A stretch of 64,000 nt of DNA from Actinospineispora acaciae DSM 45401 (lineage in GTDB: Bacteria; Actinomycetota; Actinomycetes; Mycobacteriales; Pseudonocardiaceae): positions 1-64,000 of the forward strand of contig NZ_JIAI01000012.1 in NCBI RefSeq assembly GCF_000620785.1. The letters are read 5' to 3'. Each line of letters begins with the position of its first letter. Within the stretch, counting starts at the first letter, position 1. A program made the position numbers and the translations under genes. The notes under the pieces are model-generated. The model did no database searches. It was given only the letters and a program-made list of their open reading frames with translations, and had not been told where the DNA came from. Shown here piece by piece: positions 11,101 to 18,971 of the stretch.

Positions 11101-13087
11101 CGCGTGGGAGAGCGTCAAGCGGCACTTCCGCGAGCTCGGGGTGGACACCCAGGGCCAGGAGTTCACGGTGGTCGGCATCGGCGACATGTCGGGGGACGTG
11201 TTCGGCAACGGCATGCTGCTCTCCGAGCACATCCGGCTGCTCGCCGCGTTCGACCACCGGCACGTGTTCGTCGACCCCGACCCGGACGCCGCCCGCTCCT
11301 ACGCCGAGCGCCGGCGGCTGTTCGAGCTGCCCCGCTCGTCCTGGGACGACTACGACCGCTCGCTGATCGGCGAGGGCGGCGGGGTCTGGTCGCGGACCAC
11401 CAAGGCGATCCCGGTGTCCGCCCAGATGCGCGCCGCGCTCGGGCTGGAGGACGGCGTCCGCAAGCTCACCCCGCCCGAGCTGATCAAGGCGATCCTGCTG
11501 GCCCCGGCCGACCTGCTGTGGAACGGCGGCGTCGGCACCTACGTCAAGGCCCACACGGAGGCCAACAGCGAGGTCGGCGACAAGGCCAACGACCCGGTGC
11601 GGGTCAACGGCGACGAGCTGCGGGTCAAGGTGGTCGGCGAGGGCGGCAACCTGGGGCTGACCCAGCTCGGCCGGATCGAGTTCGCCCGCGCCGGCGGGAA
11701 GGTCAACACCGACGCGCTGGACAACTCCGCCGGGGTGGACTGCTCCGACCACGAGGTCAACATCAAGATCCCGCTGGGCCGGGTGGTGGCCGCCGGCGAG
11801 CTGACCGAGCAGGGCCGCAACGAGCTGCTGGAGGCGATGACCGACGACGTCTCCCGGCTGGTGCTGGACGACAACTTCAGCCAGAACGCGATGCTCGGGG
11901 TGGCCCGCGCGCACGACAAGAACATGACAGGGGTGCACGCCCGGCTGGTGGCGGACCTGGAGGCCAGGGACAACCTGGACCGCGAGCTGGACGTGCTGCC
12001 GGACAAGGCCGGGTTCGCCACGCTGGAGCGCCTCGGCCAGGGGCTGACCTCGCCCGAGCTGGCCACCCTGATCGCGCACGTCAAGCTCGACCTCAAGGCC
12101 CGGCTGCTGACCAGCGACCTGCCGGACGCCTCGGTGTTCGCCGGCCGGCTGATGGAGTACTTCCCGCCTGCGCTGCGCGAGCGGTTCCCGGACGCGGTGG
12201 CCGCGCATCCGCTGCGCCGCGAGATCGTGACCACGCTGCTGGTCAACGAGGTGGTCGACGGCGGCGGCATCACGTTCGCGTTCCGGCTGGCCGAGGAGCT
12301 GGCCGCCGAGGCGACCGACGTGGTGCGCGCGTACGCGATCACCACCGCGGTGTTCGGGCTGCCCGAGCTGTGGGCCGACATCGAACGGCTGGACACCGGC
12401 GGCGGGCCCGGCCTGGACACCGGCCTGGCCGACGAGCTGGTGCTGGAGTCGCGCCGCGTGCTGGACAGGGCCACCCGGTGGTTCCTCACCAACCGCCCGC
12501 AGCCGCTCGCGGTCGGCGCCGAGATCGCCCGGTTCTCGCGGACGGTGACCGCCCTGCGCGACCGGGTGCCCTCGCTGCTGGTCGGCAGGGAGGCCGAGGC
12601 GCTCACCGAGCGGGTCGAGGAGCTGACCGCGCGCGGCGTGCCCAAGGCGCTCGCCGAGCGGTCCGCCGCGCTGCTCAACGACTACTCGCTGCTGGACATC
12701 GTGGACGTCACCGAGCTGTCCGAGCGCGAGCACGAGGAGCGCGACGCCGGCGAGGTGGCCGCGCTGTACTTCGCGCTGTCCGACCACCTCGGCATCGACC
12801 TGGCGCTGACCTCGGTGAGCAACCTGGAGCGCGGCAACCGCTGGCACGCGCTGGCCCGCCTGGCCCTGCGCGACGACCTCTACGGCTCGCTGCGGGCGAT
12901 CACCCTGGACGTGCTGCGGGAGACCTCACCGGGGGAGAGCGTCCCGGACAAGATCGCGCAGTGGGAGCGGCTGAACGCCGCGAAGCTGGGCCGGGCGCGC
13001 GCCGCGCTGCAGGCCATCGGCCAGGCCGGGCTGGACCTGGCCACGTTGTCGGTGGTGTCGCGGCAGCTGAGGGGCTTGTCCCGATGA
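8120..13087 (+). CDS. gdh: NAD-specific glutamate dehydrogenase, large (180-kDa) type
   Basis: 1655 aa, matching the L-180 class of NAD-GDH (Streptomyces about 1650, M. tuberculosis Rv2476c about 1620). It oxidatively deaminates glutamate to 2-oxoglutarate and ammonium. A long N-terminal regulatory region with ACT-like folds precedes the catalytic core. The core motifs are GPVARGGLRWSDR, KNAVIVPVGAKGGF, GVNCYKMFVSGLLDLTDN and GGVWSRTTKA. The frame stays open 91 codons further upstream, but that extension runs through the 80-bp repeats and is not protein-like. ATG 8120 follows GGAGGGGAAC and is chosen. Two hairpins follow the stop. In mycobacteria this enzyme is controlled by the FHA protein GarA; whether that holds here cannot be seen. 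Confidence 0.97.
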   Translation: MSSIETRSRQSGDEPRGRQGTDTDTGTDTERASGGSGGHSGAPPTDGTGQPADTEGVLARARAIDPSLAELCELYFRHTPPEDLAAAEPEQLISAVRSHYELAEHRTQGRPALRVRDGAAELGRACTVVEIVTDDMPFLVESVLAAIRRSGAYVQRVMHPILVVRRGLTGDLGEVLPDANPSDPPEGAQLESWMHIETDALADDEARDTLADELTRVLGDVREVVEDTERMNHTARELAAELRADPPPLGRTEVEDGARLLEWLADEHFTFLGYRRYVLDTSAERPKLTAELASGLGVLRGDNLSTVSFAPGSDAVERATGRELLLISQASALSRVSRPVYPDYLSVKTFDADGNVTGEHRFLGLLTVNALYESVLDIPVVARRVREAIRRAGFPLESFSGQRMLEVISSYPREELFRASADELYDTALGVLSLAERRRLRLFLRPDPYRRFFTALVYLPRDRYTTSSRLAMQEVLLRELSGHSVDYTARVTEDSVALLHVTVHTDPEQTIEPDLDRLEHELAEAVRTWDDRVLARTEDQPELADTIRRYLRLVPAAYKEDFDDAEAVEDLARVESLGDEPALTFYTPASATRGERRFKLFLAGEEVALTELLPVLQQMGVEVIEERPYQITRPDGRRCWIYDFGLRMGAAALKATADRPLDVVRRSFCDAFAAAWRGDIEVDRFNALVLRAGLSWRQAGLLRAYARYLRQIGTPYGQYYLADILVAQAPVAAALVRVFEARFDPALGAADSTERVELVEERLAEVTGMIDEVTGLDADRILRGYLNLITSTLRTNYFAHRPYVAIKFDPGQIRELPAPKPRFEIFVYSSRVEGVHLRFGPVARGGLRWSDRPADFRTEVLGLVKAQAVKNAVIVPVGAKGGFVVKRPPEPTGDPAVDREATQAEGVNCYKMFVSGLLDLTDNLHNGDTVPPDGVVRHDGDDSYLVVAADKGTATFSDIANSLAVERGFWLGDAFASGGSAGYDHKAMGITAKGAWESVKRHFRELGVDTQGQEFTVVGIGDMSGDVFGNGMLLSEHIRLLAAFDHRHVFVDPDPDAARSYAERRRLFELPRSSWDDYDRSLIGEGGGVWSRTTKAIPVSAQMRAALGLEDGVRKLTPPELIKAILLAPADLLWNGGVGTYVKAHTEANSEVGDKANDPVRVNGDELRVKVVGEGGNLGLTQLGRIEFARAGGKVNTDALDNSAGVDCSDHEVNIKIPLGRVVAAGELTEQGRNELLEAMTDDVSRLVLDDNFSQNAMLGVARAHDKNMTGVHARLVADLEARDNLDRELDVLPDKAGFATLERLGQGLTSPELATLIAHVKLDLKARLLTSDLPDASVFAGRLMEYFPPALRERFPDAVAAHPLRREIVTTLLVNEVVDGGGITFAFRLAEELAAEATDVVRAYAITTAVFGLPELWADIERLDTGGGPGLDTGLADELVLESRRVLDRATRWFLTNRPQPLAVGAEIARFSRTVTALRDRVPSLLVGREAEALTERVEELTARGVPKALAERSAALLNDYSLLDIVDVTELSEREHEERDAGEVAALYFALSDHLGIDLALTSVSNLERGNRWHALARLALRDDLYGSLRAITLDVLRETSPGESVPDKIAQWERLNAAKLGRARAALQAIGQAGLDLATLSVVSRQLRGLSR

Positions 13088-13120
13088 GCCGCGTTCCCCG
13101 CGCCGATCCGGAGACGGGCC

Positions 13121-13170
13121 GTGATCCGCCCCTCCGCTTCGAGGCGCGACAGGAGCGTTCGGCGGATCAC
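13121..13170 (+). terminator. Inverted repeat after gdh
   Basis: GTGATCCGCC at 13121-13130 is perfectly complementary to GGCGGATCAC at 13161-13170, with a 30-base loop. It begins 34 bases after the gdh stop and probably helps end the gdh transcript. Confidence 0.55.
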
Positions 13171-13188
13171 GACAAGTTAGGAGAACGA

Positions 13189-13208
13189 GGCCTCCGGCCA
13201 GGGAGGCC
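13189..13208 (+). terminator. Second hairpin after gdh
   Basis: GGCCTCC (13189-13195) pairs with GGAGGCC (13202-13208), and the stem extends beyond one mismatch by AACG/CGTT. A compact GC-rich hairpin, lacking a long U-tract, as is common for actinobacterial terminators. Confidence 0.6.
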
Positions 13209-13265
13209 CCGTTCGTGCCACTACCCCTCTACAACCGGCATTGAGGCGCGGAAAGGCGGCGGCAT

Positions 13266-13451
13266 ATGCCGAAGGTACCCGCAAAGAGCGATCAACCTAG
13301 GCCGGGGGGCCACCCGCCGCCGAGGATCACCTTCCTGCAGATCCTGGACAAGACGCTCCAGGACCCGAGCTGGACCCCCTGGATCAGGATGATCGTCACC
13401 TTGATCGTTGTCGCCTTCGTGGGCGTGATCTGGCGCCACATATATTGGTGA
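13266..13451 (+). CDS. Small single-pass membrane protein
   Basis: 61 aa. Residues 1-22 are charged and Pro-rich, then about 23-37 form a short amphipathic stretch, and residues 40-58 are a clear membrane helix (RMIVTLIVVAFVGVIWRHIYW). ATG 13266 follows a purine-rich site (GGAAAGGCGG). It sits between the gdh terminators and the thioesterase, in the same direction. No family is recognised. The clean hydrophobic helix and good start context support a real gene, and the small size limits certainty. Confidence 0.6.
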   Translation: MPKVPAKSDQPRPGGHPPPRITFLQILDKTLQDPSWTPWIRMIVTLIVVAFVGVIWRHIYW

Positions 13452-13522
13452 GGACCGAGGCGGTCGACATCGGATCCTCACCCCGCGGCGGGGCGACGAA
13501 CGATTCGGAGGACGAGGAGATC

Positions 13523-13555
13523 GTGAACAACCCTCACTCGAGAGTTCCGCGGTGA
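13523..13555 (+). CDS. Putative 10-codon leader ORF before the thioesterase
   Basis: GTG 13523 lies 5 bases after GGAGGACGAGGAG and encodes VNNPHSRVPR, ending in a TGA that overlaps the thioesterase GTG (GTGA, 13552-13555). The thioesterase start has no other visible ribosome site, so translation is probably coupled through this leader. It could also be a chance frame. Confidence 0.4.
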   Translation: MNNPHSRVPR

Positions 13556-13995
13556 GCCGGTTCCATGTGGAGATCCCGCTGCGGTGGGCGGACCTGGACG
13601 TCTTTCGGCACGTCAACCATGCGCGGACGGTGACGCTGCTGGAGGAGGCCAGGGTGGAGCTGGTGTTCCACCGCGCCGCCAGGGACGGTGCCGACGCGTG
13701 GCGCGACGGGCTGCTGGTGGCCAGCCTGAGCGTGGACTACAAGCGGCAGATCCCGTACCGGGGGCAGTCCGTGCGGGTGAGCATGTGGGCGCACCAGGTG
13801 CGGGCCGCCTCGTTCCTGATCGACTACGAGCTGCGCACCGGGCCGGGGGAGCACGACCCGGTGGCCGTGACCGCCCGTACCCAGATGGTCCCGTACGACC
13901 TGGTCGCCGAGCGCCCGCGCCGGCTGACCGACGTCGAGCGGGAGTTCCTGTCGCGGTGGGGTGACGAGGCGGTGTCGCCCGTGCGGGCCGGATGA
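13552..13995 (+). CDS. Acyl-CoA thioesterase, hotdog (4HBT) family
   Basis: 147 aa. The 4HBT signature is near the N terminus: WADLDVFRHVNHARTVTLLE, with the Asp that activates thioester hydrolysis and the HVNH turn, followed by EEAR. Length is typical for YbgC-like thioesterases. It probably hydrolyses acyl-CoA thioesters in the cytoplasm; substrate unknown. GTG 13552 overlaps the stop of a tiny upstream ORF. The stop overlaps the next gene by 4 bases (ATGA), so the two are co-translated. The same neighbour pair after gdh matches, from memory, Rv2475c-Rv2474c in M. tuberculosis. Confidence 0.88.
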   Translation: MSRFHVEIPLRWADLDVFRHVNHARTVTLLEEARVELVFHRAARDGADAWRDGLLVASLSVDYKRQIPYRGQSVRVSMWAHQVRAASFLIDYELRTGPGEHDPVAVTARTQMVPYDLVAERPRRLTDVEREFLSRWGDEAVSPVRAG

Positions 13996-14633
13996 GCGCG
14001 CCGGCGGCCGGACCGGTGCTGTCCGTGCCGGACGGGTCCGAACGCGACGGCTTCGGCTCGTTCGTGGCCAGGGTGGTGCGGCTGGACGGTTCCGCGCTGG
14101 TCAGGTTGTGCGCGAGAGGTGACCGGGTAACGGCATGGGCGACCACGCCGTTCGGCGTGCTCGTGACCAGGGACGTGCCGGGCGAGCTGCGCCCGTCCGA
14201 CCTCACGGTGCCGGCCAGGGACCTGCTCACCGCGCTGGCGGTGGTGCGCGGCGACCGGGTCGACCCGGGCGGCCCGGCGGGCGATCGGTGGCGTGGCGAG
14301 CTGCCGCCCGCGACCGGCTGGCGGACGGTCACCGAGACTCCGGCGGCCGACCTGGCGGCGCTGGCGAACCGCGCGATCGCGCGCGCCGACGAGCACGGCA
14401 TCCGCCCGCGCGCCCTGCCTACGGCGACCCTGGACGAGACCGCGGTGACAGTTCACGGCGACGAGGCGCGCGTGCGGGTGCCGATGCGGTGCCTGCTCGC
14501 GCTGTCGGGCATGGGGCTGCTGGACGGCCCGGATCCGGTACGGGCCAGCGCCGCCGACGCCTGGCTGCGGCTGGACACTCCGCTCGGCGCCGCCGTGCAC
14601 CGCCGGTTCCTGCTGCCGCTGAGCGGGGTGTGA
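13992..14633 (+). CDS. Conserved actinobacterial hypothetical protein (Rv2474c-like position)
   Basis: 213 aa, soluble, with no signal or membrane segment. It begins with ATG 13992 overlapping the thioesterase stop (ATGA). No catalytic motif is recognised. By position after gdh and the thioesterase it corresponds to M. tuberculosis Rv2474c (recalled synteny), so a role linked to the thioesterase is possible. The sequence shows an alpha/beta composition with short conserved-looking stretches such as SALVRLCARGD and FGVLVTRDVPGELR. The transcript runs into a tandem terminator array just downstream. Confidence 0.8.
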   Translation: MSAPAAGPVLSVPDGSERDGFGSFVARVVRLDGSALVRLCARGDRVTAWATTPFGVLVTRDVPGELRPSDLTVPARDLLTALAVVRGDRVDPGGPAGDRWRGELPPATGWRTVTETPAADLAALANRAIARADEHGIRPRALPTATLDETAVTVHGDEARVRVPMRCLLALSGMGLLDGPDPVRASAADAWLRLDTPLGAAVHRRFLLPLSGV

Positions 14634-14683
14634 GCCCGAGCAGCCGGCCGCGGTGACGGTACGACAGCTGCCGTTACCGAGAG

Positions 14684-15015
14684 AGACCGACCGTCGGTCG
14701 GTCTTTGGTGGCTGTTCACGGTGCTGGGCGGGGTGTGCCTGTGTCGCTGGTCGTGCCAGGTGCGCGAGCACGGTTATCACCGAGATAGACCGACCGTCGG
14801 TCGGTCTTTGGTGGCTGTTCACAGTGCTGAGCGGAGTGTGCCTGTGTCGCTGGTCGTGCCAGGTGCGCGAGCACGGTTATCACCGAGATAGACCGACCGT
14901 CGGTCGGTCTTTGGTGGCTGTTCACCGTGCTGAGCGGAGTGTGAGCCTGTGCCGCTGGTCGTGCCAGGTGCGCGAGCACGGTCATCACCAAGACAGACCG
15001 ACCGTCGGTCTATCT
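14684..15015. repeat. Tandem 103-bp repeat array of bidirectional terminators
   Basis: Hairpins with arms AGACCGACC / GGTCGGTCT and loop GTC start at 14684, 14787 and 14890 (exact period 103). A fourth variant lies at 14991-15015 with arms extended to AGACAGACCGAC / GTCGGTCTATCT. The first three are followed by TTT. The sequence between hairpins is also repeated, including GTGGCTGTTCAC and CGCTGGTCGTGCCAGGTGCG. The array lies between convergent genes (the hypothetical on + and alpha-glucosidase on -) and fills this 444-bp gap, so it can stop transcription from both sides. Confidence 0.92.
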
Positions 15016-15077
15016 CCGAGGCGCGGCTGGCCACCGTGTCCGGCCACGTGCGCTCGGCGGCGGCACCGGGCCGTTGT

Positions 15078-16679
15078 TCAGGCCAGCCAGACGGCGGTGT
15101 CGGGGGGCAGCTCGCCGTTGTCCGTGAGGGGCGCGCTGCTGATCAGAGGGTCGCCGGGCGGGAGCGGCACCGGCACGGGAGAAGTGTTCAGGGCGCAGAC
15201 CAGGGTGGTGCCGGGGCGGCGGTAGGCGAAGCAGCCTTCGGGGGCGCCGTACCACTCCAGCTCGTCACCGACGAAACCCGGATGGGTGCGGCGGATCTCC
15301 AGGGCGTGCCGGTACAGGGAGAGCGTGGAGCTGGCGTCCTCGAGCTGGGCCTCGACGGTCAGCGACGACCAGTCGTCGGGCATCGGCAGCCACGTCTCGT
15401 CGCCGTCGGTGAACCCGTAGTTCGGCTCGTAGCCCTCCCACGGGATCGGGACGCGGTGGCCGTCGCGGCCCCGGCGGGTGTGGCCGGAGTGCTCCCAGAC
15501 CGGGTCGCGCAGCGCGGAGTCGGGCAGCTCCACGCTGGGCAGCCCCAGCTCCTCGCCGTTGTACAGGAACACCGCCCCCGGCAGCGCCAGCTCGACCAGC
15601 GCGAGCGCGCGCGCCCGCCGCACCCCGACCTCGCCGCCGCCGAACCGGGTCACCGGGCGGGGCACGTCATGGTTGGACAGCGTCCACGTCGGTGTCCCGC
15701 CGACCGTGACCACGGCGGCCATCGAGTGCTCGATCGCCTCCCGGATGGTGTCGGCGTCGAAGGGTGCGGTGGTGAGCCGGAAGTTGAAGCCCAGGTGCAG
15801 CTCGTCGGGGCGCAGGTAGCGGCCGAACCGCTCGTCGTCGCCGACCCAGATCTCGCCGACCAGCGCCCGCCCCGGGTACTCGTTGACCACCGAGCGGATC
15901 ATCCGGTGCACCTCGTGCACCCCGTCGAGATCGAACCGGATGTCCGGGCCCCGGCCGCCGTCGGCCAGGCCGAACTGGTGCGGCTCGGCGTTGGGCAGCC
16001 CGTGCGGCTTGGCCATGCCGTGCGCCACGTCGATGCGGAAGCCGTCCACGCCCCGGTCCAGCCAGAACCGCAGGGTCTTCTCCAGGTCGGCCCAGACGTC
16101 CGGGTTGGACCAGTTCAGGTCGGGCTGCTCGGGGGCGAACAGGTGCATGTACCACTGGCCGAGCTGGCCGTGCGGCTCGGTCACGCGGGTCCAGCCGGGG
16201 CCGCCGAACTGGCTGGGCCAGTTGTTCGGCGGGGTGGCCCCGTCGTCGCCGAGGCCGTAGCGGAACAGGTACCTGTCGCGCTCCGGGCTGCCGGGCGCGG
16301 AGTTCAGCGCGGTCTGGAACCATTCGTGCTGGTCCGACGTGTGGTTGGGGACCAGGTCGAGGATCAGCCGGATGCCGTGCTCGTGGCTGGCGGCGACCAG
16401 GGTGTCGAACGCGGCCAGGTCGCCGAACAGGGGGTCGATGTTGCGCGGGTCGGCCACGTCGTAGCCGCCGTCGACCATCGGCGACGGGTAGCACGGGGTG
16501 AGCCACAGCGCGTCCACGCCGAGCAGCTCCAGGTATCCCAGCCGGCTGCGGACCCCGTCGAGGTCGCCGACGCCGTCTCCGTTAGAGTCTGCGAACGAGC
16601 GCAGGTATACCTGATAGCAAACCGCGTCGTGCCACCATGGCCGTTCCACCCCGGGGGCCGGGTGCTGGCTGGGTTGCAC
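15078..16679 (-). CDS. aglA: Alpha-glucosidase, GH13 family
   Basis: 533 aa, close to oligo-alpha-1,6-glucosidase/trehalose-synthase-like GH13 enzymes. The (beta/alpha)8 motifs are present: DLVPNHTS at 108-115, GFRIDVAH with nucleophile Asp217, GEIWVG with acid/base Glu276, and SNHDVPR with Asp338. No signal peptide, so it is cytoplasmic and likely hydrolyses maltose/isomaltose-type oligosaccharides to glucose. The start is GTG 16679. It is transcribed opposite to the preceding operon, and the corresponding M. tuberculosis gene (Rv2471, recalled) lies in the same relative place beside glbO. The 3' side faces the terminator array. Confidence 0.93.
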   Translation of the reverse strand: MQPSQHPAPGVERPWWHDAVCYQVYLRSFADSNGDGVGDLDGVRSRLGYLELLGVDALWLTPCYPSPMVDGGYDVADPRNIDPLFGDLAAFDTLVAASHEHGIRLILDLVPNHTSDQHEWFQTALNSAPGSPERDRYLFRYGLGDDGATPPNNWPSQFGGPGWTRVTEPHGQLGQWYMHLFAPEQPDLNWSNPDVWADLEKTLRFWLDRGVDGFRIDVAHGMAKPHGLPNAEPHQFGLADGGRGPDIRFDLDGVHEVHRMIRSVVNEYPGRALVGEIWVGDDERFGRYLRPDELHLGFNFRLTTAPFDADTIREAIEHSMAAVVTVGGTPTWTLSNHDVPRPVTRFGGGEVGVRRARALALVELALPGAVFLYNGEELGLPSVELPDSALRDPVWEHSGHTRRGRDGHRVPIPWEGYEPNYGFTDGDETWLPMPDDWSSLTVEAQLEDASSTLSLYRHALEIRRTHPGFVGDELEWYGAPEGCFAYRRPGTTLVCALNTSPVPVPLPPGDPLISSAPLTDNGELPPDTAVWLA

Positions 16680-16734
16680 GAAGATTCATCCTGCCAAGAA
16701 AGCGGTCTCTAGGCCCGACCGCGCCAGCACTAAA

Positions 16735-16748
16735 CCACCGAACGGTGG
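16735..16748 (-). terminator. Terminator after glbO
   Basis: On the minus strand CCACCG, loop TT, CGGTGG is followed by TTTA. It lies 77 bases past the glbO stop and separates the mscS-glbO transcript from aglA. Confidence 0.65.
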
Positions 16749-16824
16749 AGTTTGGTTGCTGTGCGTGTCCGAAAGCGATAATAGAGCCCTGTCGATCTTC
16801 GCGGCAACAGAGATACGGCGGGGC

Positions 16825-17208
16825 TCAGAAACCGCTGTTGACCAGGCTCGCGGCCGCCATCTCCAGGTACTGCCAGAGCACCTTGCGGTGCTCGTCGTCC
16901 AGGTTCGCCTCGTCCACCGCGATGCGCATGCAGCGCAGCCAGGCGTCCCGCTCGATCGGGCCGATCCGGAACGGCGCGTGCCGCATTCGCAGCCGGGGGT
17001 GGCCGCGCTGCTCGGAGTAGGTGCGCGGGCCGCCCCAGTACTGCTCCAGGAACATCCGCAGCCGGTCCTCGGCCGGGCCGAGGTCCTGCTCGGGGTAGAT
17101 CGGGCGCAGTACCGGGTCCTCGGCGACCAGCTGGTAGAACCGGCCGACGATGGCGCGGAACGTCTCCGCGCCGCCGACCTCGGCGTAGAACTGTTGGACG
17201 CTTGTCAC
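16825..17208 (-). CDS. glbO: Group II truncated haemoglobin (GlbO)
   Basis: 127 aa. The truncated-globin pattern is clear: FYAEVGGAETFRAIVGRFY at the N terminus, YWGGPRTYSEQRGHPRLRMRH with the distal-pocket Tyr/Trp region and proximal His (RMRHAPF), then the helix RDAWLRCMRIAVDEA. It binds oxygen and ligands such as NO through haem, and in mycobacteria GlbO is linked to oxygen transfer or protection. GTG 17208 overlaps the mscS stop by 4 bases (GTGA), so the two genes are coupled. Synteny matches Rv2470 (recalled). Confidence 0.96.
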   Translation of the reverse strand: MTSVQQFYAEVGGAETFRAIVGRFYQLVAEDPVLRPIYPEQDLGPAEDRLRMFLEQYWGGPRTYSEQRGHPRLRMRHAPFRIGPIERDAWLRCMRIAVDEANLDDEHRKVLWQYLEMAAASLVNSGF

Positions 17209-18227
17209 GGTTGGCTCCGGTGGTTCGGCGGCGGGGTGGCGGTGTACGGGCGCTCCAGGTCGGCGTCGTCGAAGGCGGCGGAGATCGCGGCGTTCAGCGC
17301 GCGCTGCACCGCCCACTGCTGGCCGGGCCGCGTCTTGGCGGTCACCCGCAGCGTCAGGCCCTCCACCGTCACCGTCTCCACTCCCAGCACCTCGGGCGGC
17401 TCCAGCAACAGCTCCGCCACGTCGTCGGTCTCCGCCACCTCGGCCGCCACCCTGGCGGCGATCTCGGTGGCCTGCTCGATGTCGGCATTGTGCGCCAACG
17501 GCAGGTCCACCACCGCCACGGCGTAGCCCTGGCTCTTGTTCCCGACCCGCTGGATCGCCCCGTTGCGCACGTGCCAGACGGTGCCGCGCACGTCGCGCAG
17601 GGTGGTGATCCGCAGGCCCACCGCCTCCACGGTACCGCTGGCCTCGCCGACGTCGACCACGTCGCCCACCCCGTACTGGTCCTCCAGCAGCATGAACATC
17701 CCGGACAGGAAGTCGCGGACCAGGTTCTGCGCGCCGAAGCCGATGGCCACCCCGACGATGCCGGCCGAGGCCAGGATCGGGCCCAGGTTCAGGCCGAACT
17801 CGGCCAGCACCATGATCGAGGCGATCACCAGCACCACCGTGGAGGTGATCGAGCGCAGCACCGAGGCGATGGTGTTCGCCCGCTGTGCCCGCCGCTCGGA
17901 CCGGGCCGCCATCTCGCGCAGCCCGGCCGGCGCCCGCCTGCGCACCACCCCCGGCACCAGGTTGCGCCCGTTGAGCGCGCCCTGGGTCAGCCGGGTGATC
18001 AGCCGGTGCAGCAGCGCCCTGGCGCCGATCGCGAGCAGCACGATCAGCGCGATGGCCAGCGCCCGGTCCACCATCAGGTCGGCCGAGCGGGCCAGGAACT
18101 CGCTGTGCGTCCAGCCGAAGACCTTGGAGCACCAGGAGCCGGCGTCGGAGGCGCAGGCCGGGGCGGGTGCGGGCGGTAAGGGTGGGTCGGCGGAGGGGAG
18201 CTCGGGGAGCGTGGAAAAATCGGCCAC
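17205..18227 (-). CDS. Mechanosensitive ion channel, MscS family
   Basis: About 340 aa from GTG 18227. After a Pro-rich start there are several membrane helices, with the pore helix and beta domain at FGLNLGPILASAGIVGVAIG, GAQNLVRDFLSGMFMLLEDQ and YGVGDVVDVGE, the MscS signature. The cytoplasmic domain follows and ends in a Pro-rich tail. The channel opens under membrane tension to release solutes during osmotic downshock. The open frame extends far upstream through the HNH gene, but that part is not protein-like. GTG 18227 is the best start near the first helix and lacks a strong ribosome site, so it is uncertain. It is upstream of and coupled to glbO. Confidence 0.9.
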   Translation of the reverse strand: MADFSTLPELPSADPPLPPAPAPACASDAGSWCSKVFGWTHSEFLARSADLMVDRALAIALIVLLAIGARALLHRLITRLTQGALNGRNLVPGVVRRRAPAGLREMAARSERRAQRANTIASVLRSITSTVVLVIASIMVLAEFGLNLGPILASAGIVGVAIGFGAQNLVRDFLSGMFMLLEDQYGVGDVVDVGEASGTVEAVGLRITTLRDVRGTVWHVRNGAIQRVGNKSQGYAVAVVDLPLAHNADIEQATEIAARVAAEVAETDDVAELLLEPPEVLGVETVTVEGLTLRVTAKTRPGQQWAVQRALNAAISAAFDDADLERPYTATPPPNHRSQP

Positions 18228-18301
18228 GTCCGTCGAGGCTACGGGCGTGGCCGTGGGCGAGGCGGACCCGGGTTGGACACACCCCGGTTCACAGGTGCGC
18301 T

Positions 18302-18332
18302 CCCGGGCATAGTGTGGTCGACTATGCGCGGG
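18302..18332. promoter_or_regulatory. Palindrome in the mscS-HNH divergent intergenic region
   Basis: GCATAGT (18307-13) and ACTATGC (18321-27) are perfect inverted arms separated by 7 bases, with GC-rich flanks that continue the pairing. It lies between the divergent starts of mscS (18227) and the HNH gene (18462). It may be an operator or part of a promoter; the protein is unknown. Confidence 0.45.
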
Positions 18333-18461
18333 TAGCCCACTGGAGGTGGTCACGTTGCCGGAACGACAACCCGGCCCCTTCGGCGCCGTCTCGTTACGCG
18401 GGGCGGCGTCCCGGTTACTGGCGCGCGCCGGCGCCGGAGACCGGTAGGGGGTGGCGGCGCG

Positions 18462-18971
18462 GTGACGTCCCGGGTGCTCTTGCTCAATGCGACATTTGAG
18501 CCGCTCGCGGTCGTGACCGCGCGACGCGCGGTGGTGCTCATGCTCAGCGGCAAGGCAGAGCTGGTGCAGGCCGCGCTGGAGGGTGGAGCGTTCCGCTCGG
18601 AGAACCTCGCCGTGGCCGTGCCGTCGGTGATGCGGCTGTCCCGCTACGTGCGGGTGCCCTACCGGGCGTCGGTGCCGATGACCAGGGCCGGGGTGCTGCG
18701 CCGGGACAAGCGCTCGTGCGTCTACTGCGGCAAGCGCGCGGACACCATCGACCACGTCGTGCCCCGCAGCCGGGGCGGCCGGCACTCCTGGGAGAACTGC
18801 GTGGCGGCCTGCCGCCCGTGCAACTCGCGCAAGGCCGACCGGCTGCTCTCCGAGCTCGGCTGGGTGCTGCGGACCGCGCCGGCGGCCCCGAGGCGCGGCC
18901 GGGGCAGCGTGTGGCTGCTCACCGTGGAACCGCACCCGACTTGGGAGCCGTGGCTCGCGGCCGCCGCCTGA
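18462..18971 (+). CDS. HNH endonuclease
   Basis: 169 aa. The HNH/zinc signature is complete: CVYCG, then TIDHVVPRSRGG with the catalytic His, WENCVAACRPCNSRKADR with the second zinc-binding Cys pair. The N terminus (SRVLLLNATFEPLAVV) is typical of the actinobacterial Rv2469c-like family, a nuclease of unknown target. GTG 18462 follows TAGGGGG at a suitable distance. The last 22 bases overlap the start of the M28 peptidase. Family members are chromosomal housekeeping-type genes and not necessarily selfish elements. Confidence 0.92.
   Translation: MTSRVLLLNATFEPLAVVTARRAVVLMLSGKAELVQAALEGGAFRSENLAVAVPSVMRLSRYVRVPYRASVPMTRAGVLRRDKRSCVYCGKRADTIDHVVPRSRGGRHSWENCVAACRPCNSRKADRLLSELGWVLRTAPAAPRRGRGSVWLLTVEPHPTWEPWLAAAA

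Noticed and set aside
8093..12847. 1584-codon open frame antisense to gdh
   Set aside because: It is the codon-position shadow expected opposite a very GC-rich gene. The translation is His/Arg/Gly/Gln-rich with no family motif, while the plus strand is clearly gdh.
18228..18935. Extended N terminus of the MscS channel
   Set aside because: The open frame runs antisense through the HNH gene, is Arg/His/Pro-rich and has no membrane-protein character before residue 236.
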